This document shows positions 8,265 through 19,552 of a stretch of 64,000 bases of DNA, piece by piece (within the stretch, counting starts at the first letter, position 1; every line of letters starts with the position of its first letter). The DNA comes from Photorhabdus australis DSM 17609 (GTDB taxonomy: Bacteria > Pseudomonadota > Gammaproteobacteria > Enterobacterales > Enterobacteriaceae), in assembly GCF_000711895.1 (NCBI RefSeq), contig NZ_JONO01000005.1, positions 1 to 64,000 of the forward strand, written 5' to 3'. Both the position numbers and the translations under genes were made by a program. The notes below the pieces were generated by a model, which worked only from the letters and a program-made list of their open reading frames with translations, had not been told where the DNA came from and did no database searches.

Positions 8265-8693
8265 AAACTAACATATGACCTGCTGATAACAAAGTTATTC
8301 ATATCCTGCTTTGACTTGTATCACTACATTTACTCTTATTTTCTTAAGTGAATGGATAATCATTCTTTTCTGACGCCTGTTTTATTATCTATTGTCAGTG
8401 TGAAGATAATATGTCTTGCTGGCTGTTATAGAATAAAGTCATTAATTACGCTATCACGGATCTGCCCTGACGTAATAGAATTTTCTGTTCCTGACATTTT
8501 GCGAAAATAAATGCAACCCTTTTTTTAAATAAATGTCGTGTCGTTTAAGTTAGGTTTATATATTATGTGAATTTTATTGAGTTCTTTGAATTTTATATCC
8601 GATCTATTTTAAACAAAAAGTGCTTTCTGACAAAAATTATCTTGCTTTTGTACAAAACTGTTTAGAAAATCGCCTTCATTAAACAATGAATTA
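8265..8693. other. AT-rich gene-free stretch
   Basis: About 430 bases between the stem-loop and the second copy of the duplicated gene end. I see no gene, RNA or repeat in it. Confidence 0.4.
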
Positions 8694-9056
8694 TTGGGTC
8701 AGTCTGAATATTCATTTGGACGAGCAGGATCGATTTTCTCTTATTTCCTGCTGGCTAATGGCCAGTCTGGGAATAGCGGGATTGGCAAAAAAAAACCACT
8801 GCATTTTTATGGGGCGGGTCATTTTACTACAACTTCCACACTGGCCTGGTATGCCCGCTATGACCGTGAACCTTTGCATATCACACCACTCCGGGCCAGC
8901 CAGCCAGCACGGGTCAGCGGATTCTGGCGAACGGACAGACTGCCTGGAAAGCTGTATTTCTTTGCTCAGGGAGCCATCGCTTTTGACATCGAAGGTGCAA
9001 TATCAGGGACAACAATGTGGCATCTGGTACGGGAAGCGGAAAATATAATGGAGTAA
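8694..9056 (+). pseudogene. Second copy of the duplicated gene 3' end, fused to unrelated 5' sequence
   Basis: From 8797 to the stop at 9056 this matches bases 86-345 at roughly 90% identity. Upstream of 8797 it is unrelated. The open frame can be extended back to a TTG at 8694, but no ribosome binding site is visible, and the first 34 residues look like chance translation. It is therefore most simply a truncated duplicate of the gene whose end opens the window. The reading frame has been kept and carries several synonymous changes, so the duplication is not brand new. Confidence 0.6.
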
Positions 9057-9068
9057 ACGCTGAGAAGT

Positions 9069-9195
9069 GTATTCAATATACAAGGAATACCTGTTGCACT
9101 GGAAGGGCACCTTGTTAATTGTGGTTGCCCAACCGGAACCTTCCGATTAAAGGCGCAAGCATAAATATCAAATGCCAAAACCCTTAATTGAATAC
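9069..9195. repeat. Possible MITE-like repeat with 9-bp inverted ends
   Basis: GTATTCAAT (9069-9077) and ATTGAATAC (9187-9195) are perfect inverted repeats bounding a 127-bp non-coding unit between the duplicated gene end and hldE. A further inverted pair, GAATACTC (9190-9197) and GAGTATTC (9215-9222), overlaps its right edge. Only this one copy is visible, so the repeat status is a guess. Confidence 0.3.
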
Positions 9196-9291
9196 TCACA
9201 AAACTATGCCGCTGGAGTATTCTATTTTTCACTCCAATCGGCATACTCTTACCAGTACCTTATTTCTCAGCAAATTCTATTAAAGAATCAT

Positions 9292-10716
9292 TCACTGTTT
9301 TTTAATCGCCTTAATGATATTAGTGGTTGAAATACCTTCCTCAAAGTTCAACACTTTGACTTCACCACCCGCCGCCCAAACCTCTTCACTACCAGCAATC
9401 TCTTCAGGTTTATAATCACCGCCTTTAACCAATACATCAGGCAAAACATCGGCAATCAAACGGCGCGGTGTATCTTCTTCAAACGGAACGACCCAATCCA
9501 CAGCGCCCAGCGCTGATAACACGATCATACGTTGTTCCAATGGATTGACAGGGCGGCTTTCACCTTTCAACCGTTTAGTTGATGCGTCACTGTTAACGGC
9601 AACAATTAGCCGATCGCCCAACTTACGGGCATTTTCCAGATAAGAGACATGACCTGCATGCAAAATGTCAAAACAACCATTGGTCATCACGATTCTTTCT
9701 CCGCGCTGACGAGCATCAGCAACCGCTTGTTTAAGCTGAAATTCAGTCATAACACCGAAACCAGTTTCAGCACGGCCACGGATAGCGTTCTCCAATTCAA
9801 TTGGCGAAACCGTTGAAGTTCCCAGTTTGCCAACCACAACGCCCGCAGCCGCATTCGCCAGAAAACAAGCCTCATTCAGTGGTCTTCCCGCTGCTATCGC
9901 AGCAGCCAGCACACCAATAACTGTATCGCCAGCACCGGTAACATCAAACACTTCTTGCGCCTGAGTCGGCAAATGCAGCGGGGGTTGATCGACGCTTAAC
10001 AAACTCATCCCCTGCTCAGAACGGGTGATCAATAATGCCTGAAGCTCCAGATCCTTAACCAGTTTAGTGCCCTTCTCAACCAGTTCATCGTCATCTTTGC
10101 AGCAACCCACTACGGCTTCAAATTCAGACAGATTCGGCGTTAACAACGTTGCGCCACGGTAGCGTTCAAAATCATGACCTTTCGGATCGATTAATACGGG
10201 CACTTTGGCATCGTTTGCCAATTTGATCATTTTCTGAACCTGACTCAACGCGCCTTTAGCGTAGTCAGACAAAACCACTGCTCCAATATGAGGTAACGCC
10301 TGTTCAATGCGTCCAAGTATCGGCTGCGCCTCGACGTTATCGAAACCTTCTTCGAAATCCAGACGGATTAACTGCTGGTTACGGGAAAGTACCCTTAGCT
10401 TAGTAATTGTCGGATGTGTTGGCACAGCAACAAAATCACAGCGCACCTTAACACTGCTCAATTTTTCATTCAGCGCACGTGCTGCGTCGTCAATCCCTGT
10501 CAATCCGACCAAATGTGAATTCGCTCCAAGCGCAGCGATATTCATAGCAACGTTAGCCGCACCACCCGGGCGTTCCTCAATGGTATTTACTTTTACTACA
10601 GGCACCGGTGCTTCCGGTGAAATGCGGCTGGTTGGTCCATACCAATAGCGGTCTAACATCACATCACCGACAACCAAAACGCCGGCACGATGAAAATCCG
10701 GGAGTGTTACTTTCAT
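9292..10716 (-). CDS. hldE: Bifunctional heptose-7-phosphate kinase / heptose-1-phosphate adenylyltransferase
   Basis: A 474-residue enzyme (E. coli 477). It makes ADP-heptose for the lipopolysaccharide inner core. The N-terminal ribokinase-type domain shows GGAANVA near residue 50 and the catalytic DVTGAGDT near 265. The C-terminal nucleotidyltransferase domain shows [12 protein letters not shown] with the HxGH motif near 355. The ATG at 10716 is preferred because GGAG lies just upstream; an in-frame TTG at 10728 would add four residues. It follows glnE on the same strand with a 95-base gap, as in other enterobacteria, and may be co-transcribed. Confidence 0.97.
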   Translation of the reverse strand: MKVTLPDFHRAGVLVVGDVMLDRYWYGPTSRISPEAPVPVVKVNTIEERPGGAANVAMNIAALGANSHLVGLTGIDDAARALNEKLSSVKVRCDFVAVPTHPTITKLRVLSRNQQLIRLDFEEGFDNVEAQPILGRIEQALPHIGAVVLSDYAKGALSQVQKMIKLANDAKVPVLIDPKGHDFERYRGATLLTPNLSEFEAVVGCCKDDDELVEKGTKLVKDLELQALLITRSEQGMSLLSVDQPPLHLPTQAQEVFDVTGAGDTVIGVLAAAIAAGRPLNEACFLANAAAGVVVGKLGTSTVSPIELENAIRGRAETGFGVMTEFQLKQAVADARQRGERIVMTNGCFDILHAGHVSYLENARKLGDRLIVAVNSDASTKRLKGESRPVNPLEQRMIVLSALGAVDWVVPFEEDTPRRLIADVLPDVLVKGGDYKPEEIAGSEEVWAAGGEVKVLNFEEGISTTNIIKAIKKQ

Positions 10717-10811
10717 CCCTCGCTCCAAATATCAGATATTAACTAGTGACAAATATTATCATAAGCCCAGAAAATGCCAGTAAAATCCACACACAAAACC
10801 GGTATCACCCG

Positions 10812-13655
10812 TTATTGCTCACCCAGCCACTGTTGCCAGCTATAACGTACTTGTTCCTGTTGCTGGCTGAAACAATCAGCTGATACCTGACTGGAAAGCT
10901 CCTGCAACGCCAGATGATGCAATTCATCACGCATGGAAACATAAGCCTGAGTCAACGAAACGGCTTCAGTTTCGTCCATAATTCCATAAGCTGCCATCAG
11001 CTCAAAAATTCGCACATTATCTGACCAACGGGTCAATCGCTCGTTCTCAGATGCGTAACGTAGTACCAGATACTGAGCAATAAATTCAATATCAGTAATC
11101 CCGCCCGGATCAGCTTTAATGTCAAATTGATCTGAATGACGACTGCCTAAATGTTTATGCATCTTCTCCCGCATTTCCCTGACTTGCTGACGTAACAAAG
11201 CCGGTTCCCGTCGCGTACATAACGTCTGGTGACGTATTTGCTCAAAATCCTGATGCAAATTTTCATCACCAAATACCATACGAGCGCGTACCAATGCCTG
11301 ATGTTCCCAAGTCCATGCTTCATTTTGTTGATAGTCAGCAAACGCTTCGATAGTACTAACCAACATTCCTGACTCGCCAGAAGGACGCAAACGAACATCT
11401 ACATCATACAAAACACCAGAGGAAGTTCGGGTACTAAACAGATGCATAATTCGTTGAGCAAGACGCAAATAAAATTGTCGGGCATCAATCGACCGACCTC
11501 CATCGGTCATCACATCCATCGGGCAATCAAGTAAGAAAACCAAATCAAGATCGGAACCATAGCCCAGTTCCCAACCTCCTAGCTTGCCATAGCCAATCAC
11601 AGCAAACCCCAATCCTTCACGCTGGCCCAGATGTGATGGAACACCGTAGCGCTTTGTCATTTGGTTCCAAGCCTGTTGAACTACGGCCTCAATAATTGCC
11701 TCAGCCAGATAAGTCAGATGATCACTCACTTTCATTACCGGTAGCACGCCTGTGATATCTTCCGCGGCAATCCTCAACAATTGCGCCTGTTTAAACTGAC
11801 GAAGAGCCTCTAATTGCTGCTCTTCATCATCTTCAGGTATGCGTAACAAATACTGCCGCAGTTCATCTTTATAAGCATGCAGGGGCAACGGCTTATACAG
11901 AAATTGTGGATCAAGCAACTCATCCAGTAATAATGGATGGCGGGAAAGTTGAGTCGCAATCATCGGTGAAGCGGCACATAGCCGGATAACATGTGTCAAT
12001 ACGGCTTCCGATTCCAGTATTAATTCCAGGTAAGTTGTACGGCTGACAATACTGAGTAACAACGGAATAATTCGCTCCAGTACCGTATTAGCATCTTGTC
12101 GCAAACAAATTTTCGCCAACAATCGAGGCATAAGATGATCAAGTACATCACGCCCACGAGGGCCAATGGTTCTTTTGCTTATATCATGACGGTATAGAGA
12201 AATGGTGTGCAATATCTGTTGTGCAATTAATTCATCCAAATGCGGAGCCAGTACTACTAATTCTTCTTTATCAAGATGTTCCAGCCACAAGCTCTTAAAT
12301 GGCACATGATAGGGCTCTTTTTCACCATTATCACTATCATCGCCAATTAATTGGGTAAAAATATCCCGAACTGCTCCCATCTTGCTATTTAATTCAATAA
12401 TCAAATCGTCCCAGCTTTCAAATTTCATCCCCCATGCCAATCGTGAACGGTTCAGCTCATCTTCCGGCAGAGTCTGTGTTTGCTGATCATTGATTGACTG
12501 TAAAAGATTTTCCAATCGCCGTAAAAAGAGATAACTATCAGTTAATTGTTTAATCTGTAATGGCTGTAAGAGATCCAGCTTTTCGATTACTTGCAGAGTG
12601 GGTAACAGCGCCGGAGATTGTAAGCACAATTCACGACCACCACGAATAAGCTGAAATACCTGAGTGATAAATTCAATTTCACGAATGCCGCCCGCACCCA
12701 GTTTGATATTGTCTTTCAAGCCACGGCGACGAACTTCCCGTTCAATCATCCCTTTCATATTTCTCAGGGATTGAATCACACTGAAATCGATATAACGGCG
12801 AAAAATAAATGGCCTCAGCATCCGGCGTAGTTCTTCACAATATGATTTACTACCGGACCCCATAATGCGCGCTTTAACCATTGCATAACGTTCCCAGTCA
12901 CGCCCCTGCTCTTGATAGTAATCTTCCAGCGCTGCGAAACTGAATACCAGCGGACCACTGTCACCAAATGGACGCAAACGCATATCAACCCGATATACAA
13001 AACCATCCACTGTCTGCTGATCGAGTATTCTGATAAGACGTTGCCCTAAACGGGTAAAAAACTGAGAATTATCCATTTCACGGCGGCCACCTTGGGTAAT
13101 CCCGTTTTCAGGATAGACAAAAATCAGATCAATATCGGAAGAGAAATTCAGCTCACCCCCTCCGAGTTTTCCCATACCGAGAATTAACAGTGGTTGTGGT
13201 TCACCTTGCTGATTACAAGGCGTTCCCCAATCCTGACAACAACGCTGATACAACCAATCACGGGCAGCAACAATCAGCGTCTCAGCCAACACACTGAGCT
13301 GTTGCAAAGTCCCCTGAGTGGTACTGCCATGCAACGCTTGTAACCAGGCAATTCTGACCAAAATTTTGTTACGAAACTGACGTAAAACCCGCATCAGGGT
13401 ATTTTCATCTTCTATTGATGAAAGTAACCGTTGCAGCCATTCAGTGTATTGGTGCCATTCCTGCGCTTCAGGTGGATTCTGGCGGATTTCAGCTAACCAT
13501 TCAGGGTGAATCTGCAAATTTTCAGCAACAAAATCACTCAGAGACAACACAGCCTGCTCATGCGGAGCAAAAGGTTCAATAGATAAAGCCAATTCCTGGA
13601 AATGTTCAGTCACTCTCTGTAATTGAACCAGAAGCGGGGTTGAAAGTGGCAACAT
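10812..13655 (-). CDS. glnE: Glutamine synthetase adenylyltransferase / adenylyl-removing enzyme
   Basis: A 947-residue bifunctional enzyme (E. coli 946). It adenylylates and deadenylylates glutamine synthetase in response to PII and glutamine. Two nucleotidyltransferase modules are visible: [16 protein letters not shown] near residues 163-177 (removing half) and [16 protein letters not shown] in the C-terminal half (adenylylating half), each with the DxD metal site. The start codon lies 16 bases after the shortened ygiF, so the two are probably one transcript continuing toward hldE. Confidence 0.97.
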   Translation of the reverse strand: MLPLSTPLLVQLQRVTEHFQELALSIEPFAPHEQAVLSLSDFVAENLQIHPEWLAEIRQNPPEAQEWHQYTEWLQRLLSSIEDENTLMRVLRQFRNKILVRIAWLQALHGSTTQGTLQQLSVLAETLIVAARDWLYQRCCQDWGTPCNQQGEPQPLLILGMGKLGGGELNFSSDIDLIFVYPENGITQGGRREMDNSQFFTRLGQRLIRILDQQTVDGFVYRVDMRLRPFGDSGPLVFSFAALEDYYQEQGRDWERYAMVKARIMGSGSKSYCEELRRMLRPFIFRRYIDFSVIQSLRNMKGMIEREVRRRGLKDNIKLGAGGIREIEFITQVFQLIRGGRELCLQSPALLPTLQVIEKLDLLQPLQIKQLTDSYLFLRRLENLLQSINDQQTQTLPEDELNRSRLAWGMKFESWDDLIIELNSKMGAVRDIFTQLIGDDSDNGEKEPYHVPFKSLWLEHLDKEELVVLAPHLDELIAQQILHTISLYRHDISKRTIGPRGRDVLDHLMPRLLAKICLRQDANTVLERIIPLLLSIVSRTTYLELILESEAVLTHVIRLCAASPMIATQLSRHPLLLDELLDPQFLYKPLPLHAYKDELRQYLLRIPEDDEEQQLEALRQFKQAQLLRIAAEDITGVLPVMKVSDHLTYLAEAIIEAVVQQAWNQMTKRYGVPSHLGQREGLGFAVIGYGKLGGWELGYGSDLDLVFLLDCPMDVMTDGGRSIDARQFYLRLAQRIMHLFSTRTSSGVLYDVDVRLRPSGESGMLVSTIEAFADYQQNEAWTWEHQALVRARMVFGDENLHQDFEQIRHQTLCTRREPALLRQQVREMREKMHKHLGSRHSDQFDIKADPGGITDIEFIAQYLVLRYASENERLTRWSDNVRIFELMAAYGIMDETEAVSLTQAYVSMRDELHHLALQELSSQVSADCFSQQQEQVRYSWQQWLGEQ

Positions 13656-13671
13656 AGAGAATTCCTGTTAT

Positions 13672-14622
13672 TTAAGCAGAGAGATTTACCAACCACATAG
13701 TCAGCGCCAGCTTACATTGTAAATAAACTGAGCTGTAACACAGAGTTTCGGCCTTTGTTTCCGCCTCTGATAATTTTTGCTTAATAGCAGTTAATTGATC
13801 ATCCAACTGTTCCAACCGACCCGATGGCTTGCTAAGACATGTAATCGTCTGCTGAACCAATGTAAGTACTTGCTTCAAATTATCCCGGCCTTCTGATAAG
13901 CCGGCCAGACAGCATTCTTCCTGATCTTGCCAATGGCTCAATATTGATGAAAGCACTGATGATAATGGCTGTTGCATATCAATTTCTGTCGGAACTGGAG
14001 AAGAAATTGCCCTCGGTTTTCCCTGAACTAACTGATAACCACGGGCAGCTTTACTTTTATTTCCCTGCCGTAAACCATCTGATTTTGCCAGCTCAAATGC
14101 CAGATCGAATACATCAGCTATGGTTCCTTGTTTCAATTCCAGTTCAAACTCACAGATTGGATCTTTGCCACCTGCTGCAATAATTTCCCCCTGATCGAAC
14201 ACCACTTCAATTTCACTCTGCCCGTAAGTGACCACCCACTTTTCACGCATAAAGTCAGTGCTGAATAAAGCATGCAAGTGGGATTGCAATTCTTCCACAT
14301 CACAGTTCTCAGGCCAGATATGCGGTGGAAATAGAGTCAGCGCCAGTTCCGGCTTTGCCAGAGGAACATCATATTCTGGCCTCTGGTGCAATCCACCAAT
14401 GACTTTACCGGCTGTTTTTATCGTCATTTCATATTGGTCATCAAAACCACGAATACGCAGTCCCATATCAAGACGACGAAGTTGGTTATCTGGCGTTTCA
14501 AAATAGATATTAGTCAGTTTCTGAGGAACAAAATAGCGATGAGGAAATATTGATAACTGTTGACGGATTGCAGGAATAGCTGTCGGTTTGGCGGTAAGTT
14601 TTAATTCAATTTCTACACTCAT
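13672..14622 (-). CDS. ygiF: Inorganic triphosphatase (CYTH domain), C-terminally shortened
   Basis: A 316-residue homologue of E. coli YgiF (433 residues). The CYTH signature ExExK is at the N-terminus (VEIELKL), with basic and acidic tunnel residues through about residue 200. That catalytic half appears complete, so triphosphate hydrolysis is plausible. The protein then stops at KLALTMWLVN, which corresponds to about residue 310 of the E. coli protein. The rest of the CHAD helical domain, roughly 120 residues, is missing, and glnE begins 16 bases later with no leftover coding sequence. This looks like a clean deletion rather than a frameshift. Confidence 0.9.
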   Translation of the reverse strand: MSVEIELKLTAKPTAIPAIRQQLSIFPHRYFVPQKLTNIYFETPDNQLRRLDMGLRIRGFDDQYEMTIKTAGKVIGGLHQRPEYDVPLAKPELALTLFPPHIWPENCDVEELQSHLHALFSTDFMREKWVVTYGQSEIEVVFDQGEIIAAGGKDPICEFELELKQGTIADVFDLAFELAKSDGLRQGNKSKAARGYQLVQGKPRAISSPVPTEIDMQQPLSSVLSSILSHWQDQEECCLAGLSEGRDNLKQVLTLVQQTITCLSKPSGRLEQLDDQLTAIKQKLSEAETKAETLCYSSVYLQCKLALTMWLVNLSA

Positions 14623-14889
14623 ATCTGCACCATTGATGACAATCTTTTAGTCATCATCTTACCCTGATTTCACTTTTCTTTGCGACTACAAGCTATTTTC
14701 ATCAAGAAGTTAATCCAAGAAAGTTGCGTTTATTACTATGTGCCTACACCAGATTGCCTGACTATCCTGAATACGATAATTAAAGGAAGCCTTCAGATGT
14801 AATTTTTCATCAATCAGCTTCCAATACAAAATACATTCGAGATAGTTGCTTTTTCGTTCCTTTGCTTCTTAAACGCCAATTTTATTATG

Positions 14890-15630
14890 CTATTTGTCCA
14901 ATTTAAAACCTTGTTGCTGAATAGCAGAAAGCACCGCTGGATAATAGATATTCTGGTAATAATTGGCAGTATTCACGCTCCAATTACTACTGTCATTGCG
15001 ATCGATATGTTGCCAGTGCTTCATTAACGTTTTGTTGTACTGTTCGATGGCTTCCGGTAATACTTCACAATGATAATACTCTTCATGACAGAAACTATTG
15101 AGTGGCAAACGCGGTTTCTGCTGTGCGGGAATATCAACATAGCCAATCACCAGACCGGCCACCGGGAAAGTGAGTTCCGGCAATTGCAGGAGCTCGATCA
15201 TCGCCTTTGGGTTATTGCGAATACCCCCAATCGGCACAACACCCAAACCGTAAGAGCGGGCTGCGGTCATTAGTGCCCCCAGTGCGATACCAACATCAGT
15301 TGAGCCAGAAATTAGGCTTTCAATACTTTGATGCGCGATCTGCTGTTTACCGCTCATCTCTATGCCGAGGTATGTTTTATACATATCCAGTACTACGGTA
15401 ATAAATACCGGTGCCTGAGCGATCCACGGCTGGCCACCAGCCAGCTCAGCGATTCTCGATCGGCAATGGGCATCACGAATAACGATTAGTGACACCTGCT
15501 GCGAGTTCACCGAAGTCGGTGCGAGATGGGTAGCTTCAATGATGCTGGTAAGAATATCCTCAGAGATTGGTTTATCAAGATAACTGCGTTCACTGCGGTG
15601 CGAGGTGAGTAGTTCAATTGTTTGATTCAT
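14890..15630 (-). CDS. Nitroreductase-family NAD(P)H-dependent FMN oxidoreductase
   Basis: A 246-residue protein of the NfsA/FRP-type nitroreductase fold. Seen: N-terminal HRSERSYLDKPI (FMN phosphate-binding Arg/Ser), APTSVNSQQ, and GLGVVPIGGIRNNP in the second half. Such enzymes are flavin-binding dimers that reduce nitroaromatics, quinones or flavins. The physiological substrate cannot be told from sequence. It stands alone with intergenic DNA on both sides, divergent from ygiM. Confidence 0.88.
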   Translation of the reverse strand: MNQTIELLTSHRSERSYLDKPISEDILTSIIEATHLAPTSVNSQQVSLIVIRDAHCRSRIAELAGGQPWIAQAPVFITVVLDMYKTYLGIEMSGKQQIAHQSIESLISGSTDVGIALGALMTAARSYGLGVVPIGGIRNNPKAMIELLQLPELTFPVAGLVIGYVDIPAQQKPRLPLNSFCHEEYYHCEVLPEAIEQYNKTLMKHWQHIDRNDSSNWSVNTANYYQNIYYPAVLSAIQQQGFKLDK

Positions 15631-15950
15631 AATAGTTCTTTAAATAGGTTAACCGAGGCTTACGTAAATATACAATGACGTTATACGCTATAAGAATATT
15701 GCCAATAAATTAGCGCAGAAGCACAATGCACGTTCATGTAGATGTCTTGTCTATCTTAACTATCAAACTTCTCTATAGGAGCAAGAATATTACATGATCC
15801 TATAAGTTTCCGTCATTCTTCATTAATGGCAAACAACACTGCCAGACAAAGTCAGTATAATATTTCTCTTTCTGTGCAACTCTCGGAAAAAAGGATAGCT
15901 GTCGTTGTGACTAATCCCCACCCTATCGAGGGATTACGGCGGATTTTACT

Positions 15951-15978
15951 AAAAGAGAAAATTAAAATTTTCTCTTTT
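15951..15978. repeat. Perfect 28-base palindrome in the ygiM upstream region
   Basis: AAAAGAGAAAATT (15951-15963) and AATTTTCTCTTTT (15966-15978) are exact inverted repeats around AA. The 520-base gap between the nitroreductase gene and ygiM (15631-16152) otherwise shows no gene; a frame at 15826-16059 has no convincing coding content. The palindrome could be an operator or a terminator for transcripts in either direction. Confidence 0.5.
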
Positions 15979-16152
15979 CTAAAAGTTATGATAGTAATTG
16001 GCAGAATGTGCTTTGTTAAACAAACAACCAGTAAACACTGTATTCGACCAGTTAGATAGCTTTTCTTTATGGTTTACTGTTTGCTCCAGCGAACTTAACT
16101 CTTTACTATCAAATTCTAAACTCACCATAGATAAAGGACAGTTGAAATTACA

Positions 16153-16773
16153 ATGCGAAAACTACCTTTACTTTTTACAGCGTTATTGAGCCTGGGTTTT
16201 TCGCTTACTGCCCAAGCTGAAGAAAAACGCTATGTATCCGATGAGTTATCTACCTACACTCACGCAGGCCCGGGTAACAAGTATCGTATTGCCGGCACAC
16301 TGAATGCTGGTGATGAAGTCATATTAATGAGCATCAACCAGGACAGTAATTACGCTCAAATAAAGGATGACAAAGGCCGTATTGTCTGGCTGCCAGTTAA
16401 CCAGCTCAGTAATAAACCGAGTCTACGGGCCCGTCTTCCCGAAATGGAGCAGGAAATAAAGCTACTCACCGATAAGTTAGCCAATATAGACAATAGCTGG
16501 AATCAACGTACTGCCGATATGCAGCAGAAAGTTGCAAACAGCAGTGACATTATTGCTGGGCTAAAAAAAGAAAATGAACAGTTGAAAAATAAGCTGATCG
16601 TAGCAGAGAAAAAACTCGATGTTGCCAATCTGCAACTTGATGACAAACAACGTAATATCATTCTGCAATGGTTTATGTATGGCGGCGGTGTTGCAGGTGC
16701 TGGCTTAATTTTAGGGTTGTTATTACCACATATGATCCCACGTCGTAAACGTAATGACCGTTGGATGAATTGA
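16153..16773 (+). CDS. ygiM: SH3-domain periplasmic protein with C-terminal membrane anchor
   Basis: A 206-residue TIGR04211-type protein. It has a signal peptide (about residues 1-22, ending AQA), a bacterial SH3 domain (about 27-90, with [16 protein letters not shown]), a coiled coil (about 95-165) and a C-terminal membrane helix (about 172-193) followed by a basic tail. Its partner is unknown; SH3 domains of this kind often bind cell-wall or envelope components. The stop codon lies 14 bases before the cca start, so the pair is probably co-transcribed, as in E. coli. Confidence 0.92.
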   Translation: MRKLPLLFTALLSLGFSLTAQAEEKRYVSDELSTYTHAGPGNKYRIAGTLNAGDEVILMSINQDSNYAQIKDDKGRIVWLPVNQLSNKPSLRARLPEMEQEIKLLTDKLANIDNSWNQRTADMQQKVANSSDIIAGLKKENEQLKNKLIVAEKKLDVANLQLDDKQRNIILQWFMYGGGVAGAGLILGLLLPHMIPRRKRNDRWMN

Positions 16774-16787
16774 TAAGGAATATTGAG

Positions 16788-18014
16788 GTGAGAATCTATC
16801 TGGTTGGCGGTGCAGTACGTGACCGCCTGCTAAATCTTCCTGTCAAAGAGCGGGATTGGGTTGTTGTTGGCGGAACACCGGAAGAGCTGATATCCCAAGG
16901 ATACCAGCAAGTGGGCAAAGATTTCCCCGTATTCCTACATCCCAAAACTCATGAAGAGTATGCACTGGCGCGTACTGAGAGAAAATCTGGCTTGGGATAT
17001 ACAGGTTTTACTTGTTATGCCGCCCCCAATGTCACCTTGGAAAACGATTTGCTGCGCCGTGACCTAACAATTAATGCTATTGCTCAAACTCCTGATGGCG
17101 AATTTGTCGATCCCTATCATGGTATTAGTGACTTAAATAATCGTATCTTGCGCCATGTTTCCGAGGCTTTTTCTGAAGATCCGCTAAGGGTATTACGAGT
17201 AGCCCGTTTTGCTGCTCGTTTCGCACATCTGGGGTTTACCATCGCACCAGAAACTCAGGCATTAATGTCAAATATGGTAACTGACGGGGAGTTATCAATA
17301 CTCACACCAGAACGTGTCTGGAAAGAGACAGAAAAAGCCCTTTCTACTCATTCACCACAGGTTTTCTTTCAGATTTTACGTGATTACGGCGCGCTGGCTG
17401 TACTGTTTCCTGAAATTGATAATCTGTTTGGCGTTCCCGCTCCAGAAAAATGGCACCCTGAGATTGATACCGGTATTCATGCGTTGATGGTGCTAAAAGT
17501 TGCGGCAGAGCTGACAAATGAAGTGGATAGCCGTTTTGCTGCACTATGTCATGATCTCGGTAAAGGGCTGACGCCATCAGAACAGTGGCCTCATCATTAT
17601 GGCCATGGCCCCGCAGGTGTTAAGTTAGTGGACCAGTTGTGTCAACGTCTGCGTGTTCCTAATTCTGCCCGTGATTTAGCAAAACTGGCCGCTCAGTATC
17701 ATGATTTAGTACATACTGTCGATCAATTACGACCAAAAACATTACTTAAGCTGTTTGATGCCGTTGATGCATGGCGTAAACCTCAGCGGATAGAGCAGTT
17801 GATTATCACCAGTGAAGCAGATGCACGTGGCCGTACCAGTTTTGAAGATACACCATATCCACAAGGTAATTATCTTCGACAGGCATTCAAAGTTGCCAAC
17901 CAGGTTCAGGTAAAAAACATTGTAGCCAGCGGGTTGCGTGGTGCTGATATTGGTAATGAGTTACGACGTCAACGTCAACAAGCACTAGCAGAATGGAAAC
18001 AACAACAGGACTAG
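16788..18014 (+). CDS. cca: CCA-adding tRNA nucleotidyltransferase with HD domain
   Basis: A 408-residue multifunctional enzyme that adds or repairs the tRNA 3' CCA end; the HD domain gives 2'-phosphodiesterase, cyclic phosphodiesterase and phosphatase activity in E. coli. Seen: YLVGGAVRD and RDWVVVG in the nucleotide-binding head, [10 protein letters not shown], and CHDLGKG in the HD domain. The start is GTG at 16788, giving the conserved VRIYLVGG N-terminus with AAGGAA upstream; an in-frame ATG at 16761 would overlap ygiM and add nine unconserved residues. Confidence 0.96.
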   Translation: MRIYLVGGAVRDRLLNLPVKERDWVVVGGTPEELISQGYQQVGKDFPVFLHPKTHEEYALARTERKSGLGYTGFTCYAAPNVTLENDLLRRDLTINAIAQTPDGEFVDPYHGISDLNNRILRHVSEAFSEDPLRVLRVARFAARFAHLGFTIAPETQALMSNMVTDGELSILTPERVWKETEKALSTHSPQVFFQILRDYGALAVLFPEIDNLFGVPAPEKWHPEIDTGIHALMVLKVAAELTNEVDSRFAALCHDLGKGLTPSEQWPHHYGHGPAGVKLVDQLCQRLRVPNSARDLAKLAAQYHDLVHTVDQLRPKTLLKLFDAVDAWRKPQRIEQLIITSEADARGRTSFEDTPYPQGNYLRQAFKVANQVQVKNIVASGLRGADIGNELRRQRQQALAEWKQQQD

Positions 18015-18039
18015 TGCTGCTATTTAAACTTTAACATTT

Positions 18040-18088
18040 CCCCTAATATCGAACTTTAACCATACTTGGATTAAATAGATATTAGGGG
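18040..18088. terminator. 11-bp inverted repeat between convergent cca and uppP
   Basis: CCCCTAATATC (18040-18050) pairs exactly with GATATTAGGGG (18078-18088) across a 27-base loop. It sits between two converging genes, where a shared terminator is expected. No long T run follows. Confidence 0.45.
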
Positions 18089-18097
18089 ATATATTCA

Positions 18098-18916
18098 CTA
18101 TATAAATACCCAGTAAACAGCTGCCGCTACAATAAACCGGTAGATAGCAAACGGGATAAAAGAAATACGTTTAATCAACGTCAGAAAAGTCTTAATTGCT
18201 ATCAACGCAACAATGAATGCAGTAACAAAACCAACAGCAAACATTGGGATGTCAGAAGCAGTTAAAAAATGCAAGCTCTTATAGAGATCCAGCCCACTCG
18301 CTCCCATCATCATTGGTACAGCCAGAATAAATGAAAATTCTGATGCAGTATAACGGTTAACTCCCATCAGCATTCCACCAGAAATTGTTGCTCCTGAGCG
18401 GGAGAATCCCGGCCACAATGCCAGACACTGAAAGCAACCAATCATAAAAGCCTGGCGATAAGTAATATCATCCAGCCCTTCTGCTGTCGGTGTCTTAGGC
18501 TTCAAGATTTCTGCTGTAATTAATAACACACCACCAATAACCAAGGCATACATAACACTTTGCGGGTTAAACAATGACTTGATTGTATCGTGGAAGAGTA
18601 ACCCAAGAGTCACCGCAGGCAACATTGCCAAAATAATATGGCTCAGCTTCAGCTTACCGTTGGTTTTACCTTCGTGGGGAACCTCACCAAAGTGAATACC
18701 AATTAACCCGAACAGACGACGCCAAAATACAACTACCACGGCAAGAATAGATCCAAGCTGAATAATCACTTCAAATGTTTCAGCTTTATCACCAGTAAAC
18801 CCCAGTAAGTGACCAACAATAATCATATGGCCAGTAGAGGAAACAGGAAGAAATTCAGTTAGCCCTTCAACAACACCAAGAATAAGTGCATGAAACAAGG
18901 TAGAAAGGTCAGTCAT
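18098..18916 (-). CDS. uppP: Undecaprenyl-diphosphate phosphatase
   Basis: A 272-residue integral membrane protein (E. coli BacA/UppP 273). It recycles undecaprenyl pyrophosphate, the lipid carrier for peptidoglycan and other glycans, and its loss gives bacitracin sensitivity. The two active-site motifs are intact: [14 protein letters not shown] near residue 17 and [13 protein letters not shown] near residue 168. Multiple hydrophobic helices span the protein. The start at 18916 (MTDLSTLF) matches family starts; a GTG at 18931 would add five residues. Confidence 0.97.
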   Translation of the reverse strand: MTDLSTLFHALILGVVEGLTEFLPVSSTGHMIIVGHLLGFTGDKAETFEVIIQLGSILAVVVVFWRRLFGLIGIHFGEVPHEGKTNGKLKLSHIILAMLPAVTLGLLFHDTIKSLFNPQSVMYALVIGGVLLITAEILKPKTPTAEGLDDITYRQAFMIGCFQCLALWPGFSRSGATISGGMLMGVNRYTASEFSFILAVPMMMGASGLDLYKSLHFLTASDIPMFAVGFVTAFIVALIAIKTFLTLIKRISFIPFAIYRFIVAAAVYWVFI

Positions 18917-19094
18917 ATAGAGAGGTCGCACTCCATTAACAAATATCCGAAACAGGCAACACGGAATAACCCTGCTGCCATTTTCCCATTGTCATTAATC
19001 AAATTGACATATTATTAAGCTTAGCGATGCTGCGTGCCAAGCTATGGTAAGAACAATGACAACAATATGACAACTGAATTCACTGCTGATCAGA

Positions 19095-19445
19095 CTATTT
19101 TTTTCTTTCAATAATAACGCCAACTTGACGAGCCCGTGCTACAGCCCCCGGTTTACTGACTTTTATCCGTATCCACGGTGAATTAAAGCGGTTTAACAAC
19201 AAATCAGCCACCTCTTCAGCCACCCTTTCAACCAGAGCAAAATTCTGATTCTCTACATGGTTGATAACCGCTTCACTAACTTTGGCGTAATCCAGACAAT
19301 ATTCAACATTATCACTAGAAAATGCGCGTTTGTTATCCCAGCCCATTTCGATATCGAACACTAACTTCTGCTTAATGGTTTGTTCCCAGTCATAAACACC
19401 AATGGTAGTGATGACAACTAATTCCTCAATAAATACGATATCCAT
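19095..19445 (-). CDS. folB: Dihydroneopterin aldolase/epimerase
   Basis: A 116-residue folate-pathway enzyme that converts dihydroneopterin to 6-hydroxymethyl-dihydropterin. The N-terminus MDIVFIEELVVITTIGVYDWE and the conserved ALVERVAEEVADLLL are characteristic, and the C-terminal KPGAVARARQVGVIIER is intact. The start at 19445 gives the family N-terminus. It is divergent from plsY. Confidence 0.96.
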   Translation of the reverse strand: MDIVFIEELVVITTIGVYDWEQTIKQKLVFDIEMGWDNKRAFSSDNVEYCLDYAKVSEAVINHVENQNFALVERVAEEVADLLLNRFNSPWIRIKVSKPGAVARARQVGVIIERKK

Positions 19446-19552
19446 CACATCGCTTTCCTATATTTTCAACTTGTCGGATACCACTTCCGACTAAATATGC
19501 GTATTATCCATGGATAAGCTAAGAAAACGACCATTATTATTGGAGAAACATT

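Noticed and set aside
15826-16189. Two overlapping short frames upstream of ygiM
   Set aside because: No ribosome binding site, no signal and composition like intergenic DNA; the second runs into the ygiM start in another frame.
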